A stretch of 64,000 nt of DNA from Mycobacterium sp. GA-2829 (GTDB lineage: Bacteria; Actinomycetota; Actinomycetes; Mycobacteriales; Mycobacteriaceae). A model generated the notes under the pieces. That model was not told the origin of the DNA. It saw only the letters and a program-made list of their open reading frames with translations, and did not search any database. A program made the translations under genes and the position numbers. Below, in pieces: positions 1 through 8,462 of the stretch. The first letter of the stretch is position 1. The number at the start of each line of letters is the position of its first letter. The stretch spans positions 1 through 64,000 of the forward strand of contig NZ_LQIT01000026.1 of assembly GCF_001499965.1 (NCBI RefSeq). The letters are read 5' to 3'.

Positions 1-404
1 GCGAACGCCCCGATCCCCAGTGCCGGGGTCAGCTCGGTGCCGTCGGTCAGCGTCATCTTCTGCGCGGCGTTGTGGGTATCGAAACACAGATGCGGGCGGC
101 CGCGTTTGCACGCCCGGCACTGTCCACACACCGCGCGCCAGTTCAGGATCACGAAGTCACCGGGTTCGACGTTGGTCACACCCGCCCCGACTGATTCGAC
201 CGTGCCCGCGGCCTCATGGCCCAACAGGAACGGGTACTCGTCGTTGATCCCACCCTCGCGGTAGGTCAGATCCGTGTGACAGACACCGCAGGCGATGATG
301 TCGACCACGACCTCACCAGGCCCCGGATCCGGGATCACGATGTCGACCACTTCCACCGGCTGCTTCTTCGACCGGGAGATCACCCCGCGCACTGTCTGAC
401 TCAT
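1..404 (-). CDS. mscR: S-(hydroxymethyl)mycothiol dehydrogenase (mycothiol-dependent formaldehyde dehydrogenase), 5' part only
   Basis: This gene runs off the left edge, so only the first 134 residues are present. The start [20 protein letters not shown] and the segments [26 protein letters not shown] and [15 protein letters not shown] are those of a zinc-dependent medium-chain alcohol dehydrogenase. The first segment supplies the catalytic-zinc cysteine and the GHE the next ligand; the four closely spaced cysteines bind structural zinc. The sequence is very close to what I recall of mycobacterial MscR/AdhE2, which oxidises the formaldehyde-mycothiol adduct with NAD and reduces S-nitrosomycothiol in the cytosol. 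The ATG at 404 is preceded by a purine-rich AAAGGGA ribosome site. It is transcribed in the same direction as the pnt genes, across a short gap. Confidence 0.9.
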   Translation of the reverse strand, partial: MSQTVRGVISRSKKQPVEVVDIVIPDPGPGEVVVDIIACGVCHTDLTYREGGINDEYPFLLGHEAAGTVESVGAGVTNVEPGDFVILNWRAVCGQCRACKRGRPHLCFDTHNAAQKMTLTDGTELTPALGIGAF

Positions 405-478
405 CGTTCAGTCCCTTTCAGGTGTTCGGTTCTGGGCGGTGCCCACAGCGACGCCGATGCGTTGCGAAAGCGCAGTCG

Positions 479-1909
479 CTAAAGCGCTTTGAGCTCTTCG
501 ATCACCGCGCCGACGGATTTCTTCGCGTCGCCGAAGAGCATTGAGGTCTGGTCGGCGAAGAACAGGGGGTTGTCGATGCCCGCGTACCCGGAGGACATGG
601 ACCGTTTCAGCACGATCACCGACCGGGCCTCGTCGACGTTGAGGATCGGCATGCCGTGGATGGGACTCGACGGGTCGTTGCGGGCGGCCGGATTGGTGAC
701 GTCGTTGGCGCCGATGACGATCGCGACATCGGTGCGGTCGAATTCACCGTTGATGTCGTCCATTTCCTTCATGGCGTCGTACTCGACGTCGGCCTCGGCC
801 AGCAGCACGTTCATGTGCCCGGGCATCCGCCCGGCGACCGGGTGGATGGCGTACTTGACGTCGACGCCCCTGCTTTCGAGCAGGGTGGCCATCTCTTTGA
901 CGGCGTGCTGGGCCTGGGCGACGGCCAGTCCGTAGCCGGGCACCACGATGACCTGGTTGGCGTAGGCCATCTGGATGGCGGCGTCGGCCGCGCTCGTGGC
1001 CTTCACGGTGCCGGCAACGGCATTGCCGCCGTCGCCGGCCGCACCAGGGGCCCCGCCGAACGAACCGAAGACGATCGCGGGGATGGAGCGGTTCATCGCT
1101 ACGGCCATCAGATTCGTGAGGATGGAGCCCGACGCGCCGACGATCATGCCCGCGACGATCATCGCGGTGTTATTGAGCGCCAATCCTGCTGCCGCCGCGG
1201 ATAATCCGGTGAGGGCGTTGAGCAGGGAGATGACCACCGGCATGTCGGCGCCCCCGATCGGGAACACCACGAACAGTCCCATGACGCCCGCCAGCGCCAG
1301 GACCACGACGATCGACCAGGACGGGCTGCCCTGTCCGGTGTTGATCCCGATATAGACCGCGGCGGCGACGGCGCCGATCAGCAGTGCGATGTTGGCGGCT
1401 TGGAAGTGTCTCGCGGCGGCCACCAGTCGGCGTTCGACGGACTTGGGGATCGATTCCTGCAATTTGAGAAACGCGACAAGCGAGCCCCAGAACGATACGG
1501 AACCGATGACCGCGGCGAACAACGATCCGATGACCAGGGGCGCAGCCGGGGTGGCGTCGATTGTGGCGAAACCGCCGGTTTCGATGAATTCCGCCCACGC
1601 GATGAGGGCGACGGTGCCGCCGCCCACACCGTTGAACAGCGCCACGAGCTGGGGCATCGAGGTCATCTTGGTTCTCTTGGCGGGCGGCACCCCGAGGATC
1701 ACGCCGACCCCCAGTCCGGCGGCGATCAGTACCCAGTTGATCATCGCCGTGTCGCGCACGGAGATCAGCGTGGCCACCACCGCGATGCCCATCCCGGCCG
1801 CGGCGATCCAGTTGCCGCGCACCGCGGTTCGCGGCCCGGTCAGCCCGGACAAGCCGAGGACGAACAGGGCGAAGGCGAGAATGTAGAGCCCGTTGACGAG
1901 GTAGGTCAC
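479..1909 (-). CDS. pntB: NAD(P) transhydrogenase subunit beta
   Basis: This 476-residue membrane protein is the beta subunit of proton-translocating transhydrogenase, which moves hydride from NADH to NADP using the proton gradient. The first roughly 260 residues are a series of hydrophobic helices (domain II). The C-terminal 180 residues are the NADP(H)-binding domain III, with VVPGYGLAVAQAQ, GRMPGHMNVLLAEA and GANDVTNPAARNDP. Its start overlaps the stop of pntAB by four bases (ATGA), which shows translational coupling. It is the last gene of the pnt operon. Length and motif order match the family. A likely job here is to supply NADPH for the reductase and P450 chain nearby, but that link is inference. 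Confidence 0.95.
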   Translation of the reverse strand: MTYLVNGLYILAFALFVLGLSGLTGPRTAVRGNWIAAAGMGIAVVATLISVRDTAMINWVLIAAGLGVGVILGVPPAKRTKMTSMPQLVALFNGVGGGTVALIAWAEFIETGGFATIDATPAAPLVIGSLFAAVIGSVSFWGSLVAFLKLQESIPKSVERRLVAAARHFQAANIALLIGAVAAAVYIGINTGQGSPSWSIVVVLALAGVMGLFVVFPIGGADMPVVISLLNALTGLSAAAAGLALNNTAMIVAGMIVGASGSILTNLMAVAMNRSIPAIVFGSFGGAPGAAGDGGNAVAGTVKATSAADAAIQMAYANQVIVVPGYGLAVAQAQHAVKEMATLLESRGVDVKYAIHPVAGRMPGHMNVLLAEADVEYDAMKEMDDINGEFDRTDVAIVIGANDVTNPAARNDPSSPIHGMPILNVDEARSVIVLKRSMSSGYAGIDNPLFFADQTSMLFGDAKKSVGAVIEELKAL

Positions 1910-2235
1910 TGGTCGCCCTTCGCTTCTGCGCGGGTCGCGGACGAGGTGCGGCTCTTGAACATGCCGAGCATGCGGTCGGTGACCAGGAAGCCGCCGATGA
2001 CGTTCAGCGTGCCGAACACCAACGCGACGAAGGCGATGACGCGCACCCCCCAGTGCGCGTCGGCCGGCAGATGCCCCAAAACCACCAAGGCGCCCAGCAC
2101 GACGATGCCGTGGATTGCGTTGGTACCCGACATCAACGGCGTGTGCAGGGTGTTGGGCACCTTGGAGATCACCGCGAACCCGACGAACCCCGAGAGCACC
2201 AGGATCGCGAGGTTGGCGAGAAGCTGGTCGTACAC
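1906..2235 (-). CDS. pntAB: NAD(P) transhydrogenase subunit alpha, membrane part
   Basis: This 109-residue protein has three to four hydrophobic helices and the typical segments LHTPLMSGTNAIHGIVVLGAL and FGTLNVIGGFLVTDRML. It corresponds to the C-terminal membrane domain of the fused E. coli PntA, which actinobacteria encode separately. The GTG start at 2235 follows the TAG of the small upstream ORF with no gap. The stop overlaps the pntB start by four bases. It forms part of the proton channel with PntB. Confidence 0.93.
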   Translation of the reverse strand: MYDQLLANLAILVLSGFVGFAVISKVPNTLHTPLMSGTNAIHGIVVLGALVVLGHLPADAHWGVRVIAFVALVFGTLNVIGGFLVTDRMLGMFKSRTSSATRAEAKGDQ

Positions 2236-2358
2236 CTAGACCTCCACGGCCGTGGTGCCGAATTGCGCGTCATCGGCGAGCGGGAACACCGCGTTGAGCA
2301 AGCCGTCGACGGCGATCGCGACACTCCTCAGGACCGCGGTGGCAAGGGGACGGGTCAC
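2236..2358 (-). CDS. small ORF inside the pnt operon, 40 residues, function unknown
   Basis: The stop of pntAA (TGA) overlaps a GTG in a GTGA junction. From that GTG a 40-codon frame runs to a TAG lying directly against the GTG of pntAB. About 35 of 40 codons end in G or C, as expected of coding DNA here. The peptide (TRPLATAVLRSVAIAVDGLL, then a short polar tail) could form one amphipathic or membrane helix. In fused PntA proteins a linker joins domain I to the membrane helices, so this could be a separated linker or an accessory peptide. I know of no named family. The coupling on both sides is seen directly; translation is inferred. Confidence 0.55.
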   Translation of the reverse strand: MTRPLATAVLRSVAIAVDGLLNAVFPLADDAQFGTTAVEV

Positions 2359-3500
2359 TGGTGGTTCTCCTCGGTCGGAGGCATTGATGGCGCCGCGCTG
2401 GCGTGGGTGACACAGGATGCCGCGACGATCTCGTCGGCGAAATCTGGTTGTAGCGCACCGTCTTTGATCAGCAGACCCAGCAGGGCGGTGATGTTCTTGG
2501 AGTACAGCTCGCTGGCGTGTTCAGGCATCGTGGCGGGCAGATTCAGCGGCGAGGCGATGGTCACGTCGTGCCTGACGACGGTCCGGCCCGGGTCGGTCAG
2601 CTCGCAGTTGCCGCCGGTCTCCCCCGCGAGATCGACCACCACGCTGCCCGGTTTCATGCCTTGCACGGCGGCGGCGGTGACGAGACGGGGCGCCGGGCGA
2701 CCGGGCACGAGCGCGGTGGTGATGACGACGTCGTACCCGGTGATCGCCTCCTCGAGTCGTTTCTGCTGCAGGCGGCGCTCGTCGTCGGACAGATCGCGGG
2801 CGTATCCACCGTCGCCGGCGGCATCGATGCCGAGGTCGAGCCATTGCGCCCCCACCGACCGCACCTGGTCGGCGACCTCCGGACGCACGTCGTAGCCGGT
2901 GGTTCGGGCGCCGAGGCGCTTGGCGGTCGCCAACGCCTGCAATCCGGCAACGCCGACGCCGAGGACCAGCACGGTCGCTGGTTTCACCGTGCCCGCCGCC
3001 GTGGTCAGCATCGGGAAGAACCGGGTCGATTCCGACGCCGCCAGCAGGACCGCCTTGTACCCGGCGACGTTGGCCTGTGAGCTCAACGCGTCCATTGCCT
3101 GAGCGCGGGAGATCCGTGGAACCGCCTCCGCGGCGAATGCCTGCACGCCCGCGGCTGCGAGCGTGCTGATCTGGTTGTCGCGGCTGCGGGGGGCGAGGAA
3201 GCCCACCAGCGTCTGGCCACGGCGCAGCCGGGCGGCCTCCTCGGCGCTGGGCGGGGCCACTTTGACCACCACGTCGGCCGCCCACGCATCGCCGACCGAT
3301 GCACCGGCGGCGACATAGAGGTCGTCCGGCAGGAGCGCCCGTTCGCCGGCCCCGGGTTCAACCACCACCGCAACACCGGCGTTCGCCAACGCCGCAACGG
3401 CTTTGGGCACGAGCGCGACTCGGCGCTCGTCGGGCGCAGACTCGCCGACCACGCCCACCGTCGTTGCTAAGCGCTCCATCCCGGGTCCGCCGGTGCCCAT
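2355..3500 (-). CDS. pntAA: NAD(P) transhydrogenase subunit alpha, NAD-binding part
   Basis: This 381-residue soluble subunit (domain I) binds NAD(H) and resembles alanine dehydrogenase. It carries GVVGESAPDERRVALVPKAV at the N-terminus and the dinucleotide motif VLGVGVAGLQALATAKRLGA near the middle. It ends with FADEIVAASCVTHASAAP and lacks the membrane helices of fused PntA, which are supplied by pntAB. The ATG at 3500 is used here; an internal ATG at 3479 (MERLATTVGVVGE), with GGACCCGGG before it, would also fit the family. It is the first gene of the operon and faces the cupin gene divergently across a 315-base AT-rich region. Confidence 0.93.
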   Translation of the reverse strand: MGTGGPGMERLATTVGVVGESAPDERRVALVPKAVAALANAGVAVVVEPGAGERALLPDDLYVAAGASVGDAWAADVVVKVAPPSAEEAARLRRGQTLVGFLAPRSRDNQISTLAAAGVQAFAAEAVPRISRAQAMDALSSQANVAGYKAVLLAASESTRFFPMLTTAAGTVKPATVLVLGVGVAGLQALATAKRLGARTTGYDVRPEVADQVRSVGAQWLDLGIDAAGDGGYARDLSDDERRLQQKRLEEAITGYDVVITTALVPGRPAPRLVTAAAVQGMKPGSVVVDLAGETGGNCELTDPGRTVVRHDVTIASPLNLPATMPEHASELYSKNITALLGLLIKDGALQPDFADEIVAASCVTHASAAPSMPPTEENHQ

Positions 3501-3581
3501 GTGTCCCCAATCGTTTGACTGGCCGGTACTTCCTTGTTCGCCCCGCGAGCCAGGGCCCGCCGGACGTCAACTTGAATCACC

Positions 3582-3596
3582 TTAACGGACATTCAG
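3582..3596 (+). promoter_or_regulatory. candidate operator, site A (weak match)
   Basis: TTAACGGACATTCAG shares TTAAC and CATTCA with the island motif TTAACRTTCATT, but with a longer spacer. It lies about 80 bases upstream of pntAA. It is the weakest member with site D, and assignment to the set is tentative. Confidence 0.3.
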
Positions 3597-3762
3597 TTAT
3601 ATGCAAACCCAGCACATGACTGCGGCGAAAGGGGCGATGTCGACGAGGTAGAGAAGACGCCGAGGACCGCTACTCATTCGCGTCTCAACAGGGTAATACG
3701 CACGTTCTCTCCCCTGGACAGTAGGGCTGCGATGCGAATGCGACGCCTTAAGACTAATTAAG

Positions 3763-3774
3763 CTAACATTAATT
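3763..3774 (+). promoter_or_regulatory. candidate operator, site B
   Basis: CTAACATTAATT, followed by CG, matches the island motif at ten of twelve positions. It lies 42 bases upstream of the cupin start, where an operator would overlap the core promoter. Confidence 0.45.
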
Positions 3775-3815
3775 CGCCTGACCAAGTAGCGTGCCAACCG
3801 ACGAGGAGCTTGATC

Positions 3816-4166
3816 TTGACCATTCCCTCACTCACCCCGTACTTGTCCCATGCCACGACTGTGGCGCTCGAAGATTGGGGTCCGCTTCCGGAGGCCACCG
3901 GTGACCCCATGGCCACCACTGGCGTCACCTTGTGGGAGGAGGGGGTCGCCTCCGCCGGCATCTGGGAGTGCGCTGCGGGCTCGTCGTACTGGCGACTCGA
4001 GACCCATGAAGTGATCCACATCGTGGCGGGCCGAATGACGGTGACTCCCGACGGCGGGTCGCCCCTGGAGCTGAAAACCGGTGACGTGGCGGTCTTCCCG
4101 CGCGGATGGAGCGGAACGTGGGACCTGCACGAGACGATCCGTAAGGTTTTCGCCGTTTTCGCTTGA
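3816..4166 (+). CDS. cupin-domain protein of the DUF861 / ureidoglycine-aminohydrolase-like type
   Basis: This small single-cupin protein is about 116 residues. It shows GIWECAAGSSYWRLETHEVI followed by IVAGRMTVTPDGG and LKTGDVAVFPRGWSGTWDLHE, the two half-motifs of the Cupin_3 (DUF861) barrel. The usual metal-site histidines of the first motif are mostly absent, as in many DUF861 members, so catalysis is uncertain. The TTG at 3816 is preferred because GAGGAG lies seven bases before it; a TTG at 3810 is too close to that site. A candidate operator lies 42 bases upstream and a strong hairpin follows the gene. The role is unknown; such cupins often sit beside amine or ureido catabolism genes. 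Confidence 0.7.
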   Translation: MTIPSLTPYLSHATTVALEDWGPLPEATGDPMATTGVTLWEEGVASAGIWECAAGSSYWRLETHEVIHIVAGRMTVTPDGGSPLELKTGDVAVFPRGWSGTWDLHETIRKVFAVFA

Positions 4167-4188
4167 GGCGACGTCTAGTGCGGTGACT

Positions 4189-4229
4189 GCGTGGGCCTGG
4201 CTCGTCGGTGCAATGAGCCAGGCCCACGC
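4189..4229. terminator. hairpin between cupin and SDR genes
   Basis: Perfect 15-bp inverted repeat, GCGTGGGCCTGGCTC (4189-4203) and its complement at 4215-4229, with an 11-base loop. It lies just after the cupin stop and downstream of the converging SDR gene. There is no T tract, as is common for mycobacterial terminators. Confidence 0.75.
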
Positions 4230-4421
4230 GTCGGGCAAGCCGCCAGCACCCCACGCGTATCTGTCCGGCGGTCGCCAAGGAGCTGTGTCGGGGACATCCC
4301 CGGGGGTCATGCCCGTTAGCGTGCGTGGCGCCGCCCCGGCGCCTGTAATGGTGGGCTCGTCAGTGATGCATCGGATCGGTCCCGGGTGCCGCGGTGACCC
4401 TCGTCCGACGGTGCCCGAGGC

Positions 4422-5156
4422 TCAGGCGACGGTATACCCGCCGTCGATCGCATAGTCGGCGCCGGTTGTGTATCCCGACTCGTCGGACGCCAAATACAAA
4501 GCCAGGTAAGCAATTTCACGAGGGTCTCCGAAACGCCCGAGTGGCGTGGTATCGGTGCTCAGGCCGAGGTCGGCGATCATCGGAGTATGGACTTCGCCGG
4601 GGAGGATGGCGTTGACGCGGATGCCGTAACCGGCCAGGTCCAGCGCCGCGGCCTTCGTCATACCGCGGACGGCCCACTTCGAAGCGGTGTACGCGAAGTT
4701 GTCGGCGAAACCCACGGCCCCGGCGGTCGAGGATATGTTCACGATGGAACCTCCGCCGAGGGCTTTCATCCCGGGGATGACCGCTTGCATCCCCAAGAAT
4801 TGGCCCACCTGGTTGACCTCGATCACCCTGCGGTATTCGGCTTCCGACGCGGTCTCCACCGTGTGCAAGACCAGAATTCCCGCATTGTTGATCAGCACAC
4901 TGATCGGCCCGAACGCATCTGTCACCCGCTCGACAAGCGCCCGCCACTGTTGGGCGTCCGTGACATCGAGATGGACGAACATGGCGGCAGGACCCAACTC
5001 GGCCGCAAGGTGTTGGCCTGACTCGTCGGCCATGTCGGCGATCACGACCCGCGCGCCGTGTTCCAGGAGCAGCCGCACGTGGGCGGCACCCATGCCTTGG
5101 GCGCCGCCGGTCACGACGGCCACCTTGCCTTCGACGCGCCTATCGGTCCGCACCAC
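4422..5156 (-). CDS. short-chain dehydrogenase/reductase (SDR), classical type
   Basis: This SDR of about 244 residues has the NAD(P)-binding glycine motif VVTGGAQGMGAAH near its N-terminus. The acid after strand two (VIADM) suggests NAD rather than NADP. It also has NNAG, the catalytic serine (NISSTAGAVG) and YTASK. It should interconvert a secondary alcohol and a ketone. The GTG at 5156 is chosen because GGGGAGG lies eight bases before it; longer versions reach into the operator. Site C (TTAACGTTCATT) lies about 20 bases upstream of the start, so a bound repressor would block transcription. It may oxidise the product of the neighbouring P450; the true substrate is unknown. Confidence 0.85.
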   Translation of the reverse strand: MVRTDRRVEGKVAVVTGGAQGMGAAHVRLLLEHGARVVIADMADESGQHLAAELGPAAMFVHLDVTDAQQWRALVERVTDAFGPISVLINNAGILVLHTVETASEAEYRRVIEVNQVGQFLGMQAVIPGMKALGGGSIVNISSTAGAVGFADNFAYTASKWAVRGMTKAAALDLAGYGIRVNAILPGEVHTPMIADLGLSTDTTPLGRFGDPREIAYLALYLASDESGYTTGADYAIDGGYTVA

Positions 5157-5175
5157 CGGCTGCACCTCCCCTAAC

Positions 5176-5187
5176 TTAACGTTCATT
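5176..5187 (+). promoter_or_regulatory. candidate operator, site C
   Basis: TTAACGTTCATT is an exact match to the island motif, followed by CGATTAA. It sits between the SDR ribosome site and its upstream region and may also serve the divergent P450 at 5449. Confidence 0.5.
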
Positions 5188-5448
5188 CGATTAAAGCAGA
5201 CTATCGCCCGCCTGCGAAAGGTCTTGCCCACGCACCACTTTTAAGCTGGAAGATCGGCAAATTCTGCGCCGCCTCCTCCGCCGCGGGGGTGTGGCACGCG
5301 CACCGATGCAAGAATTGCGGGTCGATGCGAATGAAGGTAAGTTCAGTGAGCGCAGTCACAGGTTGGTGCCACGGGTGCCGCGGGGCGACGCGAGCGGCGC
5401 GCACATCGGCACCCCGCACGTGCCGCCCCATCATGGGAAAGGTCCGAG

Positions 5449-6735
5449 ATGACGATGTCGACCTCAACAGATCAACGGCCGGACGCCGGCGCCTCGCCTC
5501 AGGGGCGTTACGGCGCCCTCGATGTCAACGTCGGGCGGGCCCTGCCCCCTGGGGATGGAACGTTGACGGCGTACGAGTATCTGCCGTGGGATCACGCCGA
5601 GTTCGAACGCGACCCCTACCCGTGGTTCGCCCGTGCGCAGGCTGAAGTGCCGGTTCTGCGGGACACCGACGGTACCTTCGTGGTGCTGAGGTACGCCGAT
5701 GTCCTCGAGTTCGGCAAACGCCCCGCGATGTCGGTCGAGCCCGGCTGGGAGAAGGCCGGCCCCTGGTCGATCGCCCGCCAGTCGGTGATCGCCCAGGACC
5801 CTCCCAAGCACACCCAGCTCCGCCGACAGACCAGCAAGTGGTTCACCCCCAAAGCCGTCGAGAACTGGGTCGCCACGACCGCCGCGGTCACCAACGCCGT
5901 GCTCGACGCGGCATCGGGTGACCTCGTCGACGGGTGGTGGGATCTGTCGGCCGTTCCTACCCACCACACGATGTGCCGCGTGCTGCAGTTTGCCGCTGAC
6001 GACGTCGTGGGTGTGGTCCACGACATGGCCGACACCATGCCGATGCTCTCGGCGTTGCCGCGCGCGGGCACGATCGACAAGGCCGCCGACGGCTTCGACA
6101 GGCTCGCCCGCCGCGTCGCCCCGATGCTCGCCGCGAAACGGGACACGGTGGGAGACGGCCTCGCCGACGCGTTACTCGCCGCCGAGCAACGGGGTGAGAT
6201 CACCGACGAGGAAGCGCGGGCCACTACCCTACTGCTGTACTCCCTCGGGCACATGGATGTCGGCTACGCCATCGCCGCGGGCCTACACGTGTTCGCCCGA
6301 CTTCCCGAGGTATGGAACGACTTCCGTCGTGATCCCTCGGCCCGGGATGCCATCATCAATGAGATCATCCGCTATGACCCGCCGGAGCTCAGCTTCTACC
6401 GGGTGCCCACCGCGGACGTCACCATCGGCGGCGTCGACATCCCGGCGGGTTCGACGGTGCGCTTCATGATCGCGGCGGCCAACCGCGACCCCGAGGTATT
6501 CACCGACCCGCATGTCTTCAACCACCGACGACCCGCCGAGCAGAGCCGCAATCTGTCCTTCGGCATCGGCCCGCACAGCTGTCTGGGCCAGGTCCTCTCG
6601 CGTGCTGAGGCCAAGGCGGTGTTCGAGGTCCTCGCGGGCAGGTTTCGGCGTATCGAGCTGGCCGGACCCGTGGGAATGGACAACACCGACTTCTCGCGCC
6701 ACTTCACCACACTGCCCCTGCGGCTGATCGCCTAG
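5449..6735 (+). CDS. cytochrome P450 with atypical I-helix
   Basis: This soluble bacterial P450 (428 residues) has the heme loop FGIGPHSCLG (ligand Cys about 378), the K-helix EIIR pair and the N-terminal DPYPWFARAQAEVPVL typical of class I enzymes. The I-helix reads LLLYSLGHMDVGYAIAAG. Where most P450s have AG-x-E/D-T-T, this one has LGHMDV, so the conserved acid and threonine that handle oxygen protonation are absent. The ATG at 5449 follows GGGAAAGG at good spacing. It is transcribed away from the SDR. Electrons may come from the reductase and flavodoxin at 21.1-22.9 kb. The substrate is unknown. Confidence 0.92.
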   Translation: MTMSTSTDQRPDAGASPQGRYGALDVNVGRALPPGDGTLTAYEYLPWDHAEFERDPYPWFARAQAEVPVLRDTDGTFVVLRYADVLEFGKRPAMSVEPGWEKAGPWSIARQSVIAQDPPKHTQLRRQTSKWFTPKAVENWVATTAAVTNAVLDAASGDLVDGWWDLSAVPTHHTMCRVLQFAADDVVGVVHDMADTMPMLSALPRAGTIDKAADGFDRLARRVAPMLAAKRDTVGDGLADALLAAEQRGEITDEEARATTLLLYSLGHMDVGYAIAAGLHVFARLPEVWNDFRRDPSARDAIINEIIRYDPPELSFYRVPTADVTIGGVDIPAGSTVRFMIAAANRDPEVFTDPHVFNHRRPAEQSRNLSFGIGPHSCLGQVLSRAEAKAVFEVLAGRFRRIELAGPVGMDNTDFSRHFTTLPLRLIA

Positions 6736-6816
6736 GGACTCCAGCCCGGCGGGCGGCGCGACCCGGCACGAAACCGCGATGCGCGCGACGTCGCGCGCCG
6801 GCTGCACCGGACGGAA

Positions 6817-6847
6817 CGCTCGGCGGCCGAGTGCCGGCCGCCGAGCG
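6817..6847. terminator. bidirectional hairpin between P450 and scoB
   Basis: Perfect 13-bp inverted repeat CGCTCGGCGGCCG (6817-6829) with complement at 6835-6847 and a five-base loop. It lies between two converging genes. Confidence 0.8.
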
Positions 6848-6852
6848 TGCGG

Positions 6853-7524
6853 TCAGTGCGCCAACGCGGACTCGGCGACGAGCAGTGGAGCGCCGGTGAC
6901 CGCTTGCACATCGTCGGGAGTCACGCCGGGCGCGGTCTCTACCAGTGCCAGGGAGCCGTCACCGGTGACGTCGATGACGGCCAGATCGGTGACGATGCGG
7001 TGGACCACCCGCGCCCCCGTCAACGGCAGCGTGCAGGCGTCGACGATCTTCGGATTGCCTTGTCGGTCACGGTGTTCCATCAGCACGATGACGCGTCCGG
7101 CGCCGTGAACGAGGTCCATGGCCCCGCCCATGCCTTTCACCATCTTGCCGGGAACCATCCAGTTGGCCAGGTCTCCATACCGGGACACCTGCATGCCGCC
7201 CAACACCGCGACATCGATGTGTCCGCCGCGAATCATCCCGAACGACAACGCGGAATCGAAGAACGCCGCCCCGGGAAGCACCGTCACGGTCTCCTTACCC
7301 GCGTTGATGAGGTTGGCGTCCACCTGTGCTTCGGTGGGGTAGGGACCGGTGCCCAGAATGCCGTTCTCCGAGTGCAGCGTGACGCTGACCCCGGGGTCCA
7401 GATAGGCGGGAACGAGGGTGGGGAGACCGATCCCCAGGTTGACGTACTGCCCGTCGCGCAGGTCACGTGCGACGCGCCGCGCCATCTCGGGCCGGGTCCA
7501 CCCGGCGGTCGTCGACTGGCTCAC
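6853..7524 (-). CDS. scoB: 3-oxoacid CoA-transferase subunit B
   Basis: This beta subunit of about 223 residues is from a SCOT-type CoA-transferase, which moves CoA from succinyl-CoA to a 3-oxoacid such as acetoacetate. The catalytic glutamate lies in [41 protein letters not shown] and [20 protein letters not shown] are family motifs. The GTG at 7524 overlaps the scoA stop in a GTGA junction, so a longer upstream frame is rejected. With scoA it would turn the acetoacetate released by the BKACE enzyme encoded at 14.4 kb into acetoacetyl-CoA. Control by the divergent IclR gene is likely. Confidence 0.93.
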   Translation of the reverse strand: MSQSTTAGWTRPEMARRVARDLRDGQYVNLGIGLPTLVPAYLDPGVSVTLHSENGILGTGPYPTEAQVDANLINAGKETVTVLPGAAFFDSALSFGMIRGGHIDVAVLGGMQVSRYGDLANWMVPGKMVKGMGGAMDLVHGAGRVIVLMEHRDRQGNPKIVDACTLPLTGARVVHRIVTDLAVIDVTGDGSLALVETAPGVTPDDVQAVTGAPLLVAESALAH

Positions 7525-8282
7525 GAATGCTCCTCCTCGCGCACGACGCGCTTCTCGATACGGATGGGTTGGGGTCCCGTCTCGACGATGCGCTGGACGA
7601 ACACGCCGGGCAGGTGCACGGCGGCGGGCTCGAGGGTGCCGGGTGCGACGAGTCGCTCCACCTGCGCCACGGTCACCCGCCCGGCCATGGCGGCCAGCGG
7701 ATTGAAGTTCATCGCCGTCTTGTCGAAGACGAGGTTGCCGTTGGTGTCGCCGACGGCGGCGTGCACGAGTGCGTAGTCGGCGCGGATCCCGGTCTCCAGC
7801 ACGTACCGCTGGCCGTTGAACTCGCGGATCTCTTTGGCCGGGGAAGCCAGCGCCACCGCCCCATCGGCGGCGAAGCGCCACGGGAGGCCACCGTCGGCGA
7901 CGGGGGTGCCGACCCCCGCCGGAGTGTAGAACGCAGGGATGCCGGCCCCCCCGGCACGCAGCCGCTCGGCGAGGGTGCCTTGTGGCGTCAACTCCACCTC
8001 GAGCTCACCGGCCAGATACTGCCGGGCGAACTCCTTGTTCTCCCCGACGTAGGACGCGGTGACGCGGCGGACACGGCCCAGGGCCAACAGGATGCCCAAA
8101 CCCTCGTCGTCGATGCCGCAGTTGTTGGAGTAGACCTCCAGGTCGCGGGCCCCCGCGTCGGCGACAGCGGCGATGAGGGAGGCCGGAATTCCGCACAGGC
8201 CGAAGCCGCCGACAGCCAAAGACGCCCCGTCGGGGATATCGGCGACCGCGTGGTGGACGCTTGTCATCACCGTGGTGCTCAT
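7521..8282 (-). CDS. scoA: 3-oxoacid CoA-transferase subunit A
   Basis: This 253-residue alpha subunit begins with the CoA-binding region [19 protein letters not shown] and continues with [30 protein letters not shown] and [30 protein letters not shown], all diagnostic for this family. The ATG at 8282 is preceded by GGAGAAG. Its stop overlaps the scoB start, so the two subunits are co-translated. It diverges from an IclR-family regulator with two short inverted repeats in between, the usual layout for IclR-controlled CoA-transferase genes such as pcaIJ. Confidence 0.93.
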   Translation of the reverse strand: MSTTVMTSVHHAVADIPDGASLAVGGFGLCGIPASLIAAVADAGARDLEVYSNNCGIDDEGLGILLALGRVRRVTASYVGENKEFARQYLAGELEVELTPQGTLAERLRAGGAGIPAFYTPAGVGTPVADGGLPWRFAADGAVALASPAKEIREFNGQRYVLETGIRADYALVHAAVGDTNGNLVFDKTAMNFNPLAAMAGRVTVAQVERLVAPGTLEPAAVHLPGVFVQRIVETGPQPIRIEKRVVREEEHS

Positions 8283-8400
8283 GGTTCAGCTTCTCCGTAC
8301 TTTGTCCGTGGGTGTTCATTGCTGTCAAGATCGCGTGCGAACGATGACAACATCAAAAGCACTGTGTTAGCAAGGATTTGGCCTTGAAGAACGACAGAGT

Positions 8401-8416
8401 GTTCACTCGTGTGAAC
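8401..8416. promoter_or_regulatory. palindrome in the scoA / IclR divergent promoter
   Basis: GTTCAC-TCGT-GTGAAC is a perfect 6+6 inverted repeat between the divergent genes. A second repeat, GTCCA-TTGAG-TGGAC, lies at 8433-8447. Either is a plausible IclR operator. Confidence 0.5.
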
Positions 8417-8450
8417 GGCGTCCTGCAGTGATGTCCATTGAGTGGACGGT

Positions 8451-8456
8451 TATGCT
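8451..8456 (+). promoter_or_regulatory. -10 element for a leaderless IclR transcript
   Basis: TATGCT fits the mycobacterial TANNNT -10 consensus. It ends six bases before the GTG at 8463, so the start codon would itself be the first transcribed base. Confidence 0.4.
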
Positions 8457-8462
8457 GGACGG

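Larger units (their letters stand above)
3501..3815. promoter_or_regulatory. divergent intergenic region, pntAA / cupin
   Basis: This 315-base gap holds no convincing gene. It is much richer in A and T than its surroundings and carries two matches to the motif shared by the accessory island (3582-3596 and 3763-3774). It should contain the promoters of pntAA (leftward) and of the cupin gene (rightward). Confidence 0.6.

Noticed and set aside
6780-6797. GCGCGACGTCGCGC palindrome as an operator
   Set aside because: It lies between converging genes next to a strong terminator hairpin and is simple GC-rich self-complementarity.
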